Of a stretch of 64,000 nt of DNA, positions 1-8,173 are shown one piece after another. Every line of letters starts with the position of its first letter. Positions within the stretch are counted from its first letter, which is position 1. Both the position numbers and the translations under genes were made by a program. Under the pieces are notes generated by a model, which saw nothing but the letters and a program-made list of their open reading frames with translations, was not told the origin of the DNA and ran no database searches. Source of the DNA: Anaerolineales bacterium (GTDB lineage Bacteria; Chloroflexota; Anaerolineae; 4572-78; J111); contig JACKAU010000016.1 of NCBI GenBank assembly GCA_020634855.1, positions 1 to 64,000 on the forward strand. Reading direction: 5' to 3'.

Positions 1-84
1 CCAGATAATACCGCGATCACTTTAGAATCACTTGAACATTTAGCTCGTGCTGTTGGCAAGCAACTGCGAATAGAATTAGCCTAA
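1..84 (+). CDS. 3' end of a small HTH/antitoxin-like protein (partial)
   Basis: The first 84 bases read in frame as 27 codons plus a TAA stop, ending in LARAVGKQLRIELA. That ending resembles the C-terminus of small Xre-type HTH regulators and HigA-like antitoxins (a helix followed by a short basic/hydrophobic strand). The DNA-binding part lies outside the window, so this is resemblance only. No partner toxin follows; the next gene is an unrelated lipoprotein. Confidence 0.5.
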   Translation, partial: PDNTAITLESLEHLARAVGKQLRIELA

Positions 85-224
85 CCGCCTATAACTTTTG
101 TCAAGTATAAATGGATTACTCCTACGGGATGCCTATGCATTTTGAGGCAATTCTATTCGAGGGTACGGGTTATAACGCTAGGCGATGGACGACCTACATT
201 CCCTGACGCGCTGCGACTTTTACT

Positions 225-962
225 ATGAGACTCTATCTGATTTTTATCACACTTTTACTACTCTTACTCACCGCCTGCACCCAACTCGACCCCACACCAA
301 CCTCGACCGCTGCTCCAACGCCTACGCTGGAGCCTACACCCCAACCCCGCGCCGATTTTCCACTTGAAAAAGGTGCGGCGTGGGTGTATGAGGGGACGGT
401 GAAATGGCAAGAAGGCTCGGAGGTGCTTGAGGATAACGTCACCTGGTCGATGGAAGTGATCGATACGGTGGACCGGCTGCATGTCAAGGGCTATCTGCTG
501 CAAGGGATACCGCTCGATTTGGCCTGGTACGAGCCGGGTAAAGCGCCGGGAACGCACGTGATTGTGCAGGTCGGCACCAAATATTTCTATGGCGACGAGA
601 CCACCTGGTCGCGTTTGCAAGACCCGGATGATTTGCTGCTGGAGTTGGTGACGGAGGGGGATTTATTTCTCGATCTACCGCTGCAAGCCAACAAATATTT
701 CGGCGAAACGGCGCAGATCACCCGCAGTGATTTCGCCTATTTCTGGGTGGTCGAAGGGGCGGAGACGGTTTCGCTGGAGAACGTAAAAGGCGCGGACTCA
801 CAAGGCGATTTAACGCAATATACTCTCGCTTTCCGGACCTTGCCGGATCACCAGCTGGTCGATTTTGTGCCGGGCGTCGGCATCACCCATTACGTTTATG
901 TCCACCACGGCACTGTCTCGGAAGCGGACGTGCGGTTGGTCGAATTTCGAGCCGGTCAGTGA
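225..962 (+). CDS. Putative secreted lipoprotein of unknown function
   Basis: 245 residues. The N-terminus has one Arg, a hydrophobic stretch of Leu/Ile and a lipobox-like LLTAC with Cys at about residue 18, so it is probably lipid-anchored and faces outward. A Thr/Pro-rich linker (about residues 20-45) follows. The rest is a soluble domain beginning FPLEKGAAWVYEGTVKW, reminiscent of uncharacterised Chloroflexota lipoproteins. No catalytic motif is recognised. The gene stands alone, convergent with the glycosyltransferase gene downstream. No strong ribosome binding site is visible, so the start rests on the signal peptide. Function unknown. Confidence 0.7.
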   Translation: MRLYLIFITLLLLLLTACTQLDPTPTSTAAPTPTLEPTPQPRADFPLEKGAAWVYEGTVKWQEGSEVLEDNVTWSMEVIDTVDRLHVKGYLLQGIPLDLAWYEPGKAPGTHVIVQVGTKYFYGDETTWSRLQDPDDLLLELVTEGDLFLDLPLQANKYFGETAQITRSDFAYFWVVEGAETVSLENVKGADSQGDLTQYTLAFRTLPDHQLVDFVPGVGITHYVYVHHGTVSEADVRLVEFRAGQ

Positions 963-1102
963 CATCAGTTTGTTTTACTAACGGACATCACCTTGATTGG
1001 CCCAGATTTTGGCCCCCCTGACGGCAGACCGCCGACCGTTGACCGCTAAACTTCAACGAGCGCGTCGGTTTTTCAGCGGCATTCATTTTGCTCGGTGGGT
1101 GA

Positions 1103-3640
1103 CTAACTGTCGTCGGCCTCACTACTATCCCCAATTGTGAAATCCCTCAAAATCACCGCATTATCTACCGCCTGGCTCCCATCCTGCGGATTCACGGTCA
1201 ACCGCTGGCCGGTCTCGAAGTCGTACAGGCCGGTAATGAGCCGGTAGTGTCCCGGCGGCAGCGTTGGGGGCAAGGGCAAATCAAAGGCATCGACGACAAT
1301 TTCATTTGGCTGCCAACTCGATGTCGGGTACTGCCCGGCTAAAGGTTGGGCGTCCCAGCCGGTTACAAGCTGGCCCTCGGCGTCGAGCAGTTGGACAAAG
1401 GCGGTGTAATCTTTGTCCATCGGGGCGACCGCCTGCCAATGGAGCCACACCTGCAGCGTCGAAGCGTCGGCTTCCAGCGGTGTGAGCGAGTAACCTAACA
1501 ACTTTATTTGGTCGCCCAGGCCGGCTTTGAGCGGCGTCTGCGGCGGACGTGGATCGACCTCGCCATTCGCCACATAAAACAACCCCAACACGACTTGATC
1601 GCCGGCGACCGGCGTTCCGGCGGCGTCGCGAACCGGTACGCGTTGGCCGGTGCTGTAATCGAACAGCCCCACCCGCACCAGATACGGACCGGGCGCGATG
1701 TCGGCCCCTAGCCACAAGACGTGCTGATCGGGAATAATGCCGCCGGTACGCCAGCGATGCTCATCGAACAGCGAACTGTCGGTCCATTGGGCGATCGGCT
1801 CGCCGCGCCGGTCGATCAATTGGACGAATTGGGTGCGGGGGTAGGGCTGGCCGATTAAGCTCTGCCAGTAGAGGTTGAGTACGGGTGACTGGCCCGGCTG
1901 AACTAGAGGCGGCCAGATTTCGTAGCCGAACAGTCGCACCTCATCGGCAAAGGTGTAATCGATGTGGGGTACCGACGACCAATCGGTGAGTTGAGCTAAT
2001 AGGGGCCGGAGACTCTGGTATGGCGTGAACAGGGCGATGGTATCGGTATCGGCAGGGTTGCGCAATTTAACCGGCGGGCCGGTTGGGGGCAGCGCCGTGA
2101 ACGCACCGGGCGGCAGTGGTCGGGTGACATAAGCCAGCCCCTGGCCGGTTTCGTCTCGCGTCAGCCAAACCAAGGCCGAGGGCGGCTGTTTCGGCTCGTG
2201 TACCAGCACCACCGGTCGATCCGGGTTGAGCAGCGGGGGGGCGGTCACTTCCTTGAAATCGTCAAACAGCATAAAGCGCACTGTGGGGTGTTCGTACAGA
2301 TAAAACGGCAGCAGAACATCTTGACTGGCCGACTCGTCGATTATACGGCGAGCGAGATCGACAAAATGACCGTGGTAGGCTTGGTAGACCGCCGGCTCGG
2401 CGGCCCAGCGCCAAAAGTAGCTGTAGGCCGTGCCGCCGCCGCTGACCACAAAAACCAGGGCGATGGTTCCGGCTTGGAGCGCAAAACTTGACGCTGATTT
2501 TAATGTTCGGTTGGCTAACCAAGTGACCAGCGTAACCAGCCCCAAAGACATAATGACGTAGTAAAACGGCAGCATCGCCGAAATCCGCACGGTACTGATG
2601 CCCGAAGCCAGCGGCGCCGGCAGCCAGGTAACCACTAACCCGATCAGCAGAAACAAATAAGCCGGTCGGCGAACTTGCCAAATGGTGGTCGCCAGCCCAA
2701 CCGCGAAGCCGATCACATTGAGCCAGTTGAAGCCGGGCTGTCCAACCAAATTATGCCGCCAGGTGTCGCTGGAGCCGTCGATGAAGATCCGCAGCGCATC
2801 GATGAACTGGCCTAGCGCACTAGCTTCGCCTCGCGCCACGCGATTGAGAATAAACAGATCGCCGCTGCGAAAGAAGAAGCGCATTGGGTTTTCGAGGATG
2901 AATAAACCGAGCGGGATAAAAACTAGGAACGAGGTGAGAGCCATCACCAGCAGCCCCGTCCATAACTGCCGCCGGATAATAGGGGGTGGTTCTATGGAGA
3001 TGCGTCGGGCGGCCAGGATCGAGACGATGATCACAAACAATCCAAACACCAGCGGCATCAACCGGGCGGCGAAGTAGGTATACAGACCCAAACCCAGCGC
3101 AATACCGGCGATAGCGAAGTAACGCATCGACTGTCGCCGGATACCTTGCCAAAATAGCGTAGCGGTCAAGACCATAAAAAAAGGCAACAGGGGCGATTCA
3201 TAAGCAGTGCGGCTCATCACGACGTGCCATAGAGAAAAAGCCAGACTCGCCGCGCTGATCAGCGCCAACCAGTAGCGATCCCGCCGTTCGGCAAAGAGGA
3301 CTAAAATAAAGGGGTACATCAAGGCAATGAGCAGCACGTTGACCATCGGCGCGGCCAGCCGAGCGGCGTAAGGCGTGACGCCCCAGATCATCATTGCCAG
3401 CCCGGCCAGATAACCGATCATCGGGTGGCGGCCGGTGTTGCCGACGAAGTAGGCGACCGGCGTCATCGTTTTGAACATCCATAGGCCATCGAGGGCGTTG
3501 TAAGCTTCATCGTAGTAGAAGCCGGGCGGTAATTCGGCCAGCCGCCAGAAGCGGAGCCAGGTGGCGCTCAAAATGATAACCAACATTATGGCGACGCGAA
3601 GCCATTTTTTACGGGCAAGTAGGTTAGGTGAAGCAAGCAT
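1103..3640 (-). CDS. GT39/PMT-like polytopic membrane glycosyltransferase
   Basis: 845 residues. An N-terminal hydrophobic half (about residues 15-420) has many membrane segments and an early exposed loop with YYDEAYN, resembling the Asp-Glu motif of GT39/ArnT-type transferases, which take sugars from polyprenyl-phosphate carriers outside the membrane. The C-terminal part is soluble and holds two related beta-rich repeats. The first starts near LFGYEIWPP and includes FVQLIDRRG and VGLFDYSTGQR. The second starts near LLGYSLTP and includes FVQLLDAEG and TGLYDFETGQR. Such tails are common in Chloroflexota members. Acceptor and donor cannot be read from the sequence. Monocistronic on the minus strand. 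Confidence 0.8.
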   Translation of the reverse strand: MLASPNLLARKKWLRVAIMLVIILSATWLRFWRLAELPPGFYYDEAYNALDGLWMFKTMTPVAYFVGNTGRHPMIGYLAGLAMMIWGVTPYAARLAAPMVNVLLIALMYPFILVLFAERRDRYWLALISAASLAFSLWHVVMSRTAYESPLLPFFMVLTATLFWQGIRRQSMRYFAIAGIALGLGLYTYFAARLMPLVFGLFVIIVSILAARRISIEPPPIIRRQLWTGLLVMALTSFLVFIPLGLFILENPMRFFFRSGDLFILNRVARGEASALGQFIDALRIFIDGSSDTWRHNLVGQPGFNWLNVIGFAVGLATTIWQVRRPAYLFLLIGLVVTWLPAPLASGISTVRISAMLPFYYVIMSLGLVTLVTWLANRTLKSASSFALQAGTIALVFVVSGGGTAYSYFWRWAAEPAVYQAYHGHFVDLARRIIDESASQDVLLPFYLYEHPTVRFMLFDDFKEVTAPPLLNPDRPVVLVHEPKQPPSALVWLTRDETGQGLAYVTRPLPPGAFTALPPTGPPVKLRNPADTDTIALFTPYQSLRPLLAQLTDWSSVPHIDYTFADEVRLFGYEIWPPLVQPGQSPVLNLYWQSLIGQPYPRTQFVQLIDRRGEPIAQWTDSSLFDEHRWRTGGIIPDQHVLWLGADIAPGPYLVRVGLFDYSTGQRVPVRDAAGTPVAGDQVVLGLFYVANGEVDPRPPQTPLKAGLGDQIKLLGYSLTPLEADASTLQVWLHWQAVAPMDKDYTAFVQLLDAEGQLVTGWDAQPLAGQYPTSSWQPNEIVVDAFDLPLPPTLPPGHYRLITGLYDFETGQRLTVNPQDGSQAVDNAVILRDFTIGDSSEADDS

Positions 3641-3715
3641 AACAGCGGATTATACTTGAGGCCGTTTTTTCGGAAAATTGGGAAGATTGAAGAATGGAGA
3701 ATGGAGAATGAAGAA

Positions 3716-3796
3716 TGGAGAAAAGAGATTAGAGATTGGAGATTGGAGACTAATTGGGTTTAATCTCCCAATCTCTAATTCCCTAATCTCTTTGAG
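3716..3796. repeat. Purine/pyrimidine fold-back repeat (GGAGATTAG type)
   Basis: A purine-rich arm built from GAGATT units is followed by a pyrimidine-rich arm of AATCTC units, giving an imperfect long hairpin downstream of arsM. Similar fold-backs lie at 12430-12503, 14252-14316 and 47974-48033. Confidence 0.7.
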
Positions 3797-3801
3797 TTTT
3801 T

Positions 3802-4731
3802 TTAGCGTTTGGTGGCGACGATTTGAGCGCTGAATAGGCGGACATCGTTGGGAACGGTGGCCCAGTCGATATCTTTGGTCAGAGATTCCTGACTGGCGGG
3901 GTCGAGCGAGTCGAGATTTTCGAGGCCGTAGGACTTGCGCGACTCGACTTCGATATCGGTGAAGCCGGCGGCTTGGAGTTTTCCCAGGTAGACCGATTGA
4001 TCGAGCGCGCCGGTGATACAGCCGGCCCAGGCGTTGACGTTCTGGCGAAGCTGTTCCGGAAATTCGCCTTCGGTGACCATGTCGGAGACGGTAAAGCGGC
4101 CGCCCGGTTTCAACACGCGAAAGGCCTCGCGGAACACGGCGTCTTTATCGGGCGAAAGGTTGATGACGCAGTTGGAGATAATCACGTCGATGCTGTCGTT
4201 GTCCACGGGTAGGTCTTCGATCTCACCTTTGCGAAATTCCACATTGGTCAGGCCCAACTTGGTCTTATTGCTATTGGCCACGGACAGCATACTGTCGGTC
4301 ATGTCCACGCCGATGACATAGCCGGTCGGTCCGACAGTTTTGGCCGCCAAAAAGCAGTCGATGCCGCCACCGGAGCCGAGGTCGAGCACGGTTTCGCCCG
4401 ATTTCAGGTTGGCAATCGCCATTGGGTTGCCGCAGCCGAGTGAGATGCCGGTCACGGTGTCCGGTAGGTCGGCAATGTCGGTCTGGCCGTAAAGCGCCTC
4501 GGCCAGAGTGGTGGCTGAGGCATCAGTCGAACCGCAGCAGCTAACGCCGTCGGCCACCTGGTACAGATCACCTTGGGTCTCGGTTGGCCCGCAGCCAATC
4601 GGGCCGCAGCAGTCGGTTGACGCGCTTCCTTGCAGCTCGATGACGGCTGTCTCCCCCGGCTGGTTATAGCGATCGGCGATAGCGCCGTAACGCTCTTTAA
4701 CTTTTTGTTTCATTTCGGTTTGTTCAGACAT
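3802..4731 (-). CDS. arsM: Arsenite S-adenosylmethionine methyltransferase
   Basis: 309 residues. Transfers methyl groups from SAM to As(III) in the cytoplasm, giving methylated and volatile arsenicals. The SAM-binding glycine motif VLDLGSGGGIDCF is at about residues 115-127. The three cysteines expected for arsenite binding are present in their usual contexts: C100 (SLGCGNP), C188 (ISNCVINL) and C238 (AWAGCITGA). An extra Cys-rich N-terminal stretch (CCGPIGC at 41-47, CCGS at 65-68) is also seen in bacterial ArsM proteins. It follows arsR with a 63-nt gap on the same strand, so it is probably induced by As(III) through ArsR. Confidence 0.92.
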   Translation of the reverse strand: MSEQTEMKQKVKERYGAIADRYNQPGETAVIELQGSASTDCCGPIGCGPTETQGDLYQVADGVSCCGSTDASATTLAEALYGQTDIADLPDTVTGISLGCGNPMAIANLKSGETVLDLGSGGGIDCFLAAKTVGPTGYVIGVDMTDSMLSVANSNKTKLGLTNVEFRKGEIEDLPVDNDSIDVIISNCVINLSPDKDAVFREAFRVLKPGGRFTVSDMVTEGEFPEQLRQNVNAWAGCITGALDQSVYLGKLQAAGFTDIEVESRKSYGLENLDSLDPASQESLTKDIDWATVPNDVRLFSAQIVATKR

Positions 4732-4794
4732 AGTTAACTCCTTTTTAGTAATACTTATATAAATATATCTATATGTTTCGGCAAAAAAAAGAGT

Positions 4795-5118
4795 TTAAGG
4801 AAGAGCTTTTTCTGCCGGGGTGAACTCGGTTAATTCGATCTCGGTGGGGACCAGTTTGGTAAAAAGGATGCCGCAGCACTCGGTAATATTGTCTTGGTTG
4901 GCGCGGTAATAGACCTGCTTGCCGTCGCGGCGGCTGGCGACTAGGTTGGCTTGTTTGAGAAAATTAAGGTGGTGAGAAATGGTCGGCTGGGAGACATTGA
5001 AAACATCAACCAGATCGCTCACACATTTTTCGCCTTCGGTTTGAAGAATTTGCAAAATCCGCTGGCGCGTTTCATCGCCAAGGGCTTTGCAGAAGGCCAC
5101 CATATCAAAGTTTGTCAT
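4795..5118 (-). CDS. arsR: ArsR-family metalloregulatory repressor
   Basis: 107 residues, a typical ArsR/SmtB winged helix. The recognition-helix region reads VSQPTISHHLNFLK (about residues 42-55) and the wing SRRDGKQVYY. It lacks the classical CVC pair. It has one Cys in EKCVSDL and a vicinal pair ECCG near the C-terminus, suggesting an alternative As(III) site of the kind known from other ArsR subgroups. It is the first gene of the arsR-arsM operon. The upstream AT-rich dyad at 5131-5156 is a candidate operator, and similar AT-rich sequence recurs in the arsR-arsM gap (about 4755-4774). Confidence 0.88.
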   Translation of the reverse strand: MTNFDMVAFCKALGDETRQRILQILQTEGEKCVSDLVDVFNVSQPTISHHLNFLKQANLVASRRDGKQVYYRANQDNITECCGILFTKLVPTEIELTEFTPAEKALP

Positions 5119-5130
5119 TTCGTTTACAGC

Positions 5131-5156
5131 TATTTATATATAGATGATTATAAATA
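5131..5156. promoter_or_regulatory. Candidate ArsR operator
   Basis: A perfect inverted repeat TATTTATA-N10-TATAAATA lies 13 bp upstream of arsR, within its AT-rich promoter region. The position suits an autoregulatory operator. It is not the classical ATCAA-type ArsR box, so the assignment is inferred from position and symmetry. Confidence 0.45.
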
Positions 5157-5175
5157 TGTCGATATGATAACCGAT

Positions 5176-5205
5176 TAAAAAAGGTTTGTCAATAGGACAA
5201 ACCTT
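5176..5205 (-). terminator. Rho-independent terminator of the 5247-5711 gene
   Basis: A perfect 10-bp stem (AAGGTTTGTC pairing with GACAAACCTT) with a 5-nt loop. On the minus strand it is followed by a T-run. It lies about 40 bp past the stop of the minus-strand gene at 5247. Confidence 0.75.
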
Positions 5206-5246
5206 AAATTTTTCGATGGGTGAAAGTCATCTATACTGCGTTCAGT

Positions 5247-5711
5247 CTAAAAATGTAACTGGACGTTCGGCGTTTTGATAGGCTCCGTCGCCTCAGCGCC
5301 ATTGCCGTTTTGCGCGACCAGGGTATTGAGCGCCACCAAAATCGGCTCTAATTCACGACCATTAACGGCGGCAGCTTCGGATAGGCTTTGGCGCTCGTCG
5401 ACGGAGCAGCTTGAGCAGCCGCCCAAGTGAAATCCGGCCAGCACTTGCTGCGCTTGGGGATGAATGGACATAATCTCGCCGATTTTCATTTGCGGCTCTA
5501 CCTTTAGCTCGCCTTTTAGTTTGAGAATTTCAAACTTAAGGGCCATGATCTCTTTTTCAGCCTTTTCTTGAATTTCCAGGTTCTCGCGGCGCAGATTATA
5601 GATACGGCTGTTGGTTTGAGAGAGTTTTTCTCTCAAGGCGCCATTTTTCCGGTGACACAGCCAGGCCATGCCCAGACCGGCTATACTTAAGAGTAACGCA
5701 ATGTAGACCAT
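5247..5711 (-). CDS. Membrane-anchored coiled-coil protein with a DUF1858-like Cys domain
   Basis: 154 residues in three parts. A single N-terminal membrane segment (about 2-19) comes first. A charged coiled coil follows (about 25-70, with ENLEIQEKAEKEIMALKFEI). Last is a DUF1858-like domain: IGEIMSIHPQAQQVLAGFHLG, then GCSSC. That small domain is linked in other bacteria to redox and Fe-S related proteins. The vicinal cysteines could bind metal or form a disulphide. The gene is divergent from an Fe-S-type regulator at 5918, which suggests a shared Fe-S or redox theme. This link is inference; no activity is known. Confidence 0.65.
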   Translation of the reverse strand: MVYIALLLSIAGLGMAWLCHRKNGALREKLSQTNSRIYNLRRENLEIQEKAEKEIMALKFEILKLKGELKVEPQMKIGEIMSIHPQAQQVLAGFHLGGCSSCSVDERQSLSEAAAVNGRELEPILVALNTLVAQNGNGAEATEPIKTPNVQLHF

Positions 5712-5836
5712 TTTCTTCTCCTAATCGATGTTACGATCATCAATCTGACAGATTTTCAGGTATAATAAGTTAGTGAGCGCGTAATTTGGATATCTATCGC
5801 GCAACCAGAGCTAAATATACCACAGCGCTATTTGGC

Positions 5837-5864
5837 CTGTCAACTGGAATTGATTTTCTATAAT
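5837..5864 (+). promoter_or_regulatory. Promoter of the Fe-S-type regulator
   Basis: CTGTCA, 16 bp, then a perfect TATAAT, about 50 bp upstream of the regulator start. The -10 overlaps the left arm of the dyad at 5863. Confidence 0.55.
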
Positions 5865-5888
5865 ATCTATGATAAAATTTATAGATAT
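5863..5888. promoter_or_regulatory. Candidate autoregulatory operator
   Basis: Perfect inverted repeat ATATCTAT-N10-ATAGATAT overlapping the -10 and start region of the 5918 gene. The placement suggests repression by its own product. The same octamer ATATCTAT occurs at 4765-4772 in front of arsM. Confidence 0.45.
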
Positions 5889-5917
5889 GGTCTGTTTGTG
5901 GGAGACGAAGTAAGGCG

Positions 5918-6574
5918 TTGAACAGTATGGAACTGCATCAAACTCGTCAAAAGATTATAGAGTATTTAAAGGAAAAAGACCAAGCCACGGTGGATGAATT
6001 GGCCGATGTGGTGAGTTTAACCCCAATGGCGGTGCGCTATCATCTCAATGTTCTCCAGAAAGATAACCTGATTACAACGCCGGCGGTGCGGCGACCCAAA
6101 GGTCGAGGTCGCCCCCAACAAGTGTACACCCTGACCGATGCCGCCGACGAGCTTTTTCCGGTCGATTATTTTGGTCTAACCGATTATCTGCTTGATGAGT
6201 TGAGCCTGCAAATGGGCCAGGACGGTGTGCGCCAGATCTTTTGTCGAATTGCTGAACGGTTGGCTTGTGAAGCGCCCCCGACGCGGCCCAATCAAACGAT
6301 TGAGTCCCGTTTGGATGAAGTGGTGTCTTTTCTTAAGGACAAGGGGTTTGTGGTTGAATGGGAAGCCGACGGCCCTCAATATTTGATCCACGCCTATTCC
6401 TGTCCTTATCGTCAGGTGGCTAAAAATCATGAAGACGTGTGCCTGCTTGACAGACAAATTATCAGTTCAATGCTCAATACTGATCCACTCCGTACCTCCT
6501 GTTTAACCGCAGGTAACAGCCACTGCACTTATCAGATTTCAAGACCCATTGAACTCATTGTAGAATCCTCTTAA
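5918..6574 (+). CDS. SufR-like winged-helix regulator with C-terminal Cys cluster
   Basis: 218 residues. An N-terminal HTH (about 5-55, with ATVDELADVVSLTPMAVRYH) is followed by a basic wing (RRPKGRGRPQQVYTLT). The C-terminal region carries cysteines in CPYRQVAKNHEDVC and later SCLTAGNSHC, matching the kind of Cys set that binds an Fe-S cluster in SufR-type repressors. It may therefore sense Fe-S or redox state and control the divergent DUF1858-like gene, its own gene or moaA, which needs Fe-S clusters. The start could be the TTG at 5918 or the ATG at 5927; spacing to the AAGG sequence does not decide it. Confidence 0.7.
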   Translation: MNSMELHQTRQKIIEYLKEKDQATVDELADVVSLTPMAVRYHLNVLQKDNLITTPAVRRPKGRGRPQQVYTLTDAADELFPVDYFGLTDYLLDELSLQMGQDGVRQIFCRIAERLACEAPPTRPNQTIESRLDEVVSFLKDKGFVVEWEADGPQYLIHAYSCPYRQVAKNHEDVCLLDRQIISSMLNTDPLRTSCLTAGNSHCTYQISRPIELIVESS

Positions 6575-6604
6575 GCCGAAGTTTCTTTTTAGAGCAAAAG
6601 TCTC

Positions 6605-6692
6605 AGCCATCATTAATATCGTTATCAGGAAGGTGAGATAGCATGTTGAACGAAGCTACCAGATACTCACCGATAGCGAGTAAATGGTGGCT
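6605..6692 (+). ncRNA. Highly structured leader RNA upstream of moaA
   Basis: Between the regulator and moaA the strand can fold into one long articulated hairpin. P1 is AGCCATCATT (6605-6614) with AATGGTGGCT (6683-6692), 10 bp with one G-U. P2 is 6619-6626 with 6672-6679, 8 bp. P3 is GGTGAG (6632-6637) with CTCACC (6666-6671). P4 is TAGC with GCTA. P3 abuts P2 on the 3' side. The position in front of moaA suggests a cis-regulatory RNA such as a Moco-type or unrelated riboswitch. I cannot match it to a known consensus. Confidence 0.45.
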
Positions 6693-6766
6693 AATAAAAA
6701 CAAGGGGTTATGTTTTTTGAACATATCGCCAGTACCGATCAACGTTATCAAAGGAGATAATCGTCT

Positions 6767-7747
6767 ATGAAAGATGGTTTTGGCCGCGAAATCGACTACC
6801 TACGTGTTTCGCTGACTGATCGCTGCAACTTGCGCTGCGTTTACTGTATGCCTATGCACGGCCTGACCTTTGTTCCTAACCCGGAACTGCTAAGCGCCGA
6901 TGAGCTGGAAAAAGTCGTTCGGGCGGCGGTTGAGGTTGGTTTCAAGAAGATTCGTCTGACCGGCGGCGAACCGACCTTGCGCCAGGATGTGGTCGACATC
7001 GTTGAGCGCTTCCACCGCATCGACGGCATCGAGCAAGTGGTTATGACGACTAACGGTTACCGCCTACCTTACATTGCCGACGATCTGGCCCGCGCCGGTT
7101 TGACGCGAGTCAATATTCATGTCGATTCTTTGAACAAAGAGACGATCTCCAAAATTATGCGATTAGGCAGTTTTGATAAAGCCTGGGCCGGTATCGAAGC
7201 TGCCGAAAAGGCTGGGTTGACCCCGATCAAACTCAACGCTGTCATCACGCGCGGTTACAATGACGATGCCGCCGTAGAGATGTCGCGGTTGACCTTAACC
7301 AAACCGTGGCAAATTCGCTTCATCGAGTTGATGCCGTTTGCCGGGCCGACCGAAATCCAGCTTGAGCATTACGTCTCCAGCGATGAGGTAAAAAGCCGGA
7401 TTGAGCGTGAATTGGGGCCTCTTTTTGATGTTAACGGCGGCGAATTGGAGGGCGAAGCGCGAGTCTATCGCCTGGCCGGCGCTGAGGGTACGGTTGGCTT
7501 TATTAGTCCTGTCAGCAACTCCTACTGCGACGGCTGCAACCGCCTGCGGCTTACCGCCGATGGCCGGGTACGGCTGTGTCTGCTGTCGGATAAGGAGATC
7601 GATTTTAGAGCCACGTTACGCCACGGCGGTACGCACCAAGATTTGGTCGAACTCTTCAAACGCGCCATTCGCACCAAGCCGGTTGGCCACCAGCTTAAAA
7701 ACGGCGTCTTTGCCGAAAATCGCACGATGAGTCAGATTGGCGGGTAG
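6767..7747 (+). CDS. moaA: GTP 3',8-cyclase, molybdenum cofactor biosynthesis
   Basis: 326 residues, normal for MoaA. This radical SAM enzyme converts GTP to 3',8-cH2-GTP, the first step of molybdopterin synthesis. The N-terminal SAM cluster motif CNLRCVYC is at C20, C24 and C27. The second cluster motif is C-x2-C-x13-C (CDGCNR, then RLCL). The C-terminal Gly-Gly (SQIGG) required by MoaA is present. A good ribosome site AAAGGAG precedes the ATG. No other moa/moe genes are nearby. The structured leader at 6605-6692 may control it. Confidence 0.95.
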   Translation: MKDGFGREIDYLRVSLTDRCNLRCVYCMPMHGLTFVPNPELLSADELEKVVRAAVEVGFKKIRLTGGEPTLRQDVVDIVERFHRIDGIEQVVMTTNGYRLPYIADDLARAGLTRVNIHVDSLNKETISKIMRLGSFDKAWAGIEAAEKAGLTPIKLNAVITRGYNDDAAVEMSRLTLTKPWQIRFIELMPFAGPTEIQLEHYVSSDEVKSRIERELGPLFDVNGGELEGEARVYRLAGAEGTVGFISPVSNSYCDGCNRLRLTADGRVRLCLLSDKEIDFRATLRHGGTHQDLVELFKRAIRTKPVGHQLKNGVFAENRTMSQIGG

Positions 7748-7790
7748 CCTAAAATAGCGCGAAGACGTTTGAATGACACGGGGCGTAATT

Positions 7791-7818
7791 TTGACAAACC
7801 CCAATTTATGGGTATACT
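7791..7818 (+). promoter_or_regulatory. Promoter of tRNA-Ala(CGC)
   Basis: TTGACA, 16-bp spacer, TATACT, ending 16 bp before the tRNA 5' end. It is the best match to a housekeeping promoter in the window. Confidence 0.8.
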
Positions 7819-7834
7819 TCGCTTTTGCTGGCGC

Positions 7835-7908
<74 letters not shown>

Positions 7909-8003
7909 AGAAGTATTTAACAACTGATAATTGACAATTGATAATTAGTTGGTTATTTTTAGGCATCCCAGTTACTAATTACCAATCTCCAATTACCAAC
8001 CAC

Positions 8004-8077
<74 letters not shown>

Positions 8078-8081
8078 ACTA

Positions 8082-8111
8082 AAACCTCTGCAATTTTTGC
8101 AGGGGTTTTTT
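8082..8111 (+). terminator. Terminator of the tRNA-Ala pair
   Basis: Stem CCTCTGCA with TGCAGGGG (8 bp, one G-U), a 5-nt A/T loop and a run of six T, starting 6 bp after the second tRNA. Confidence 0.85.
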
Positions 8112-8173
8112 GATTGATCTTTTGTCGATTTTTCGGTAAAATAGCCCAAACCCTACAAACGGAGAGCTTTTCA

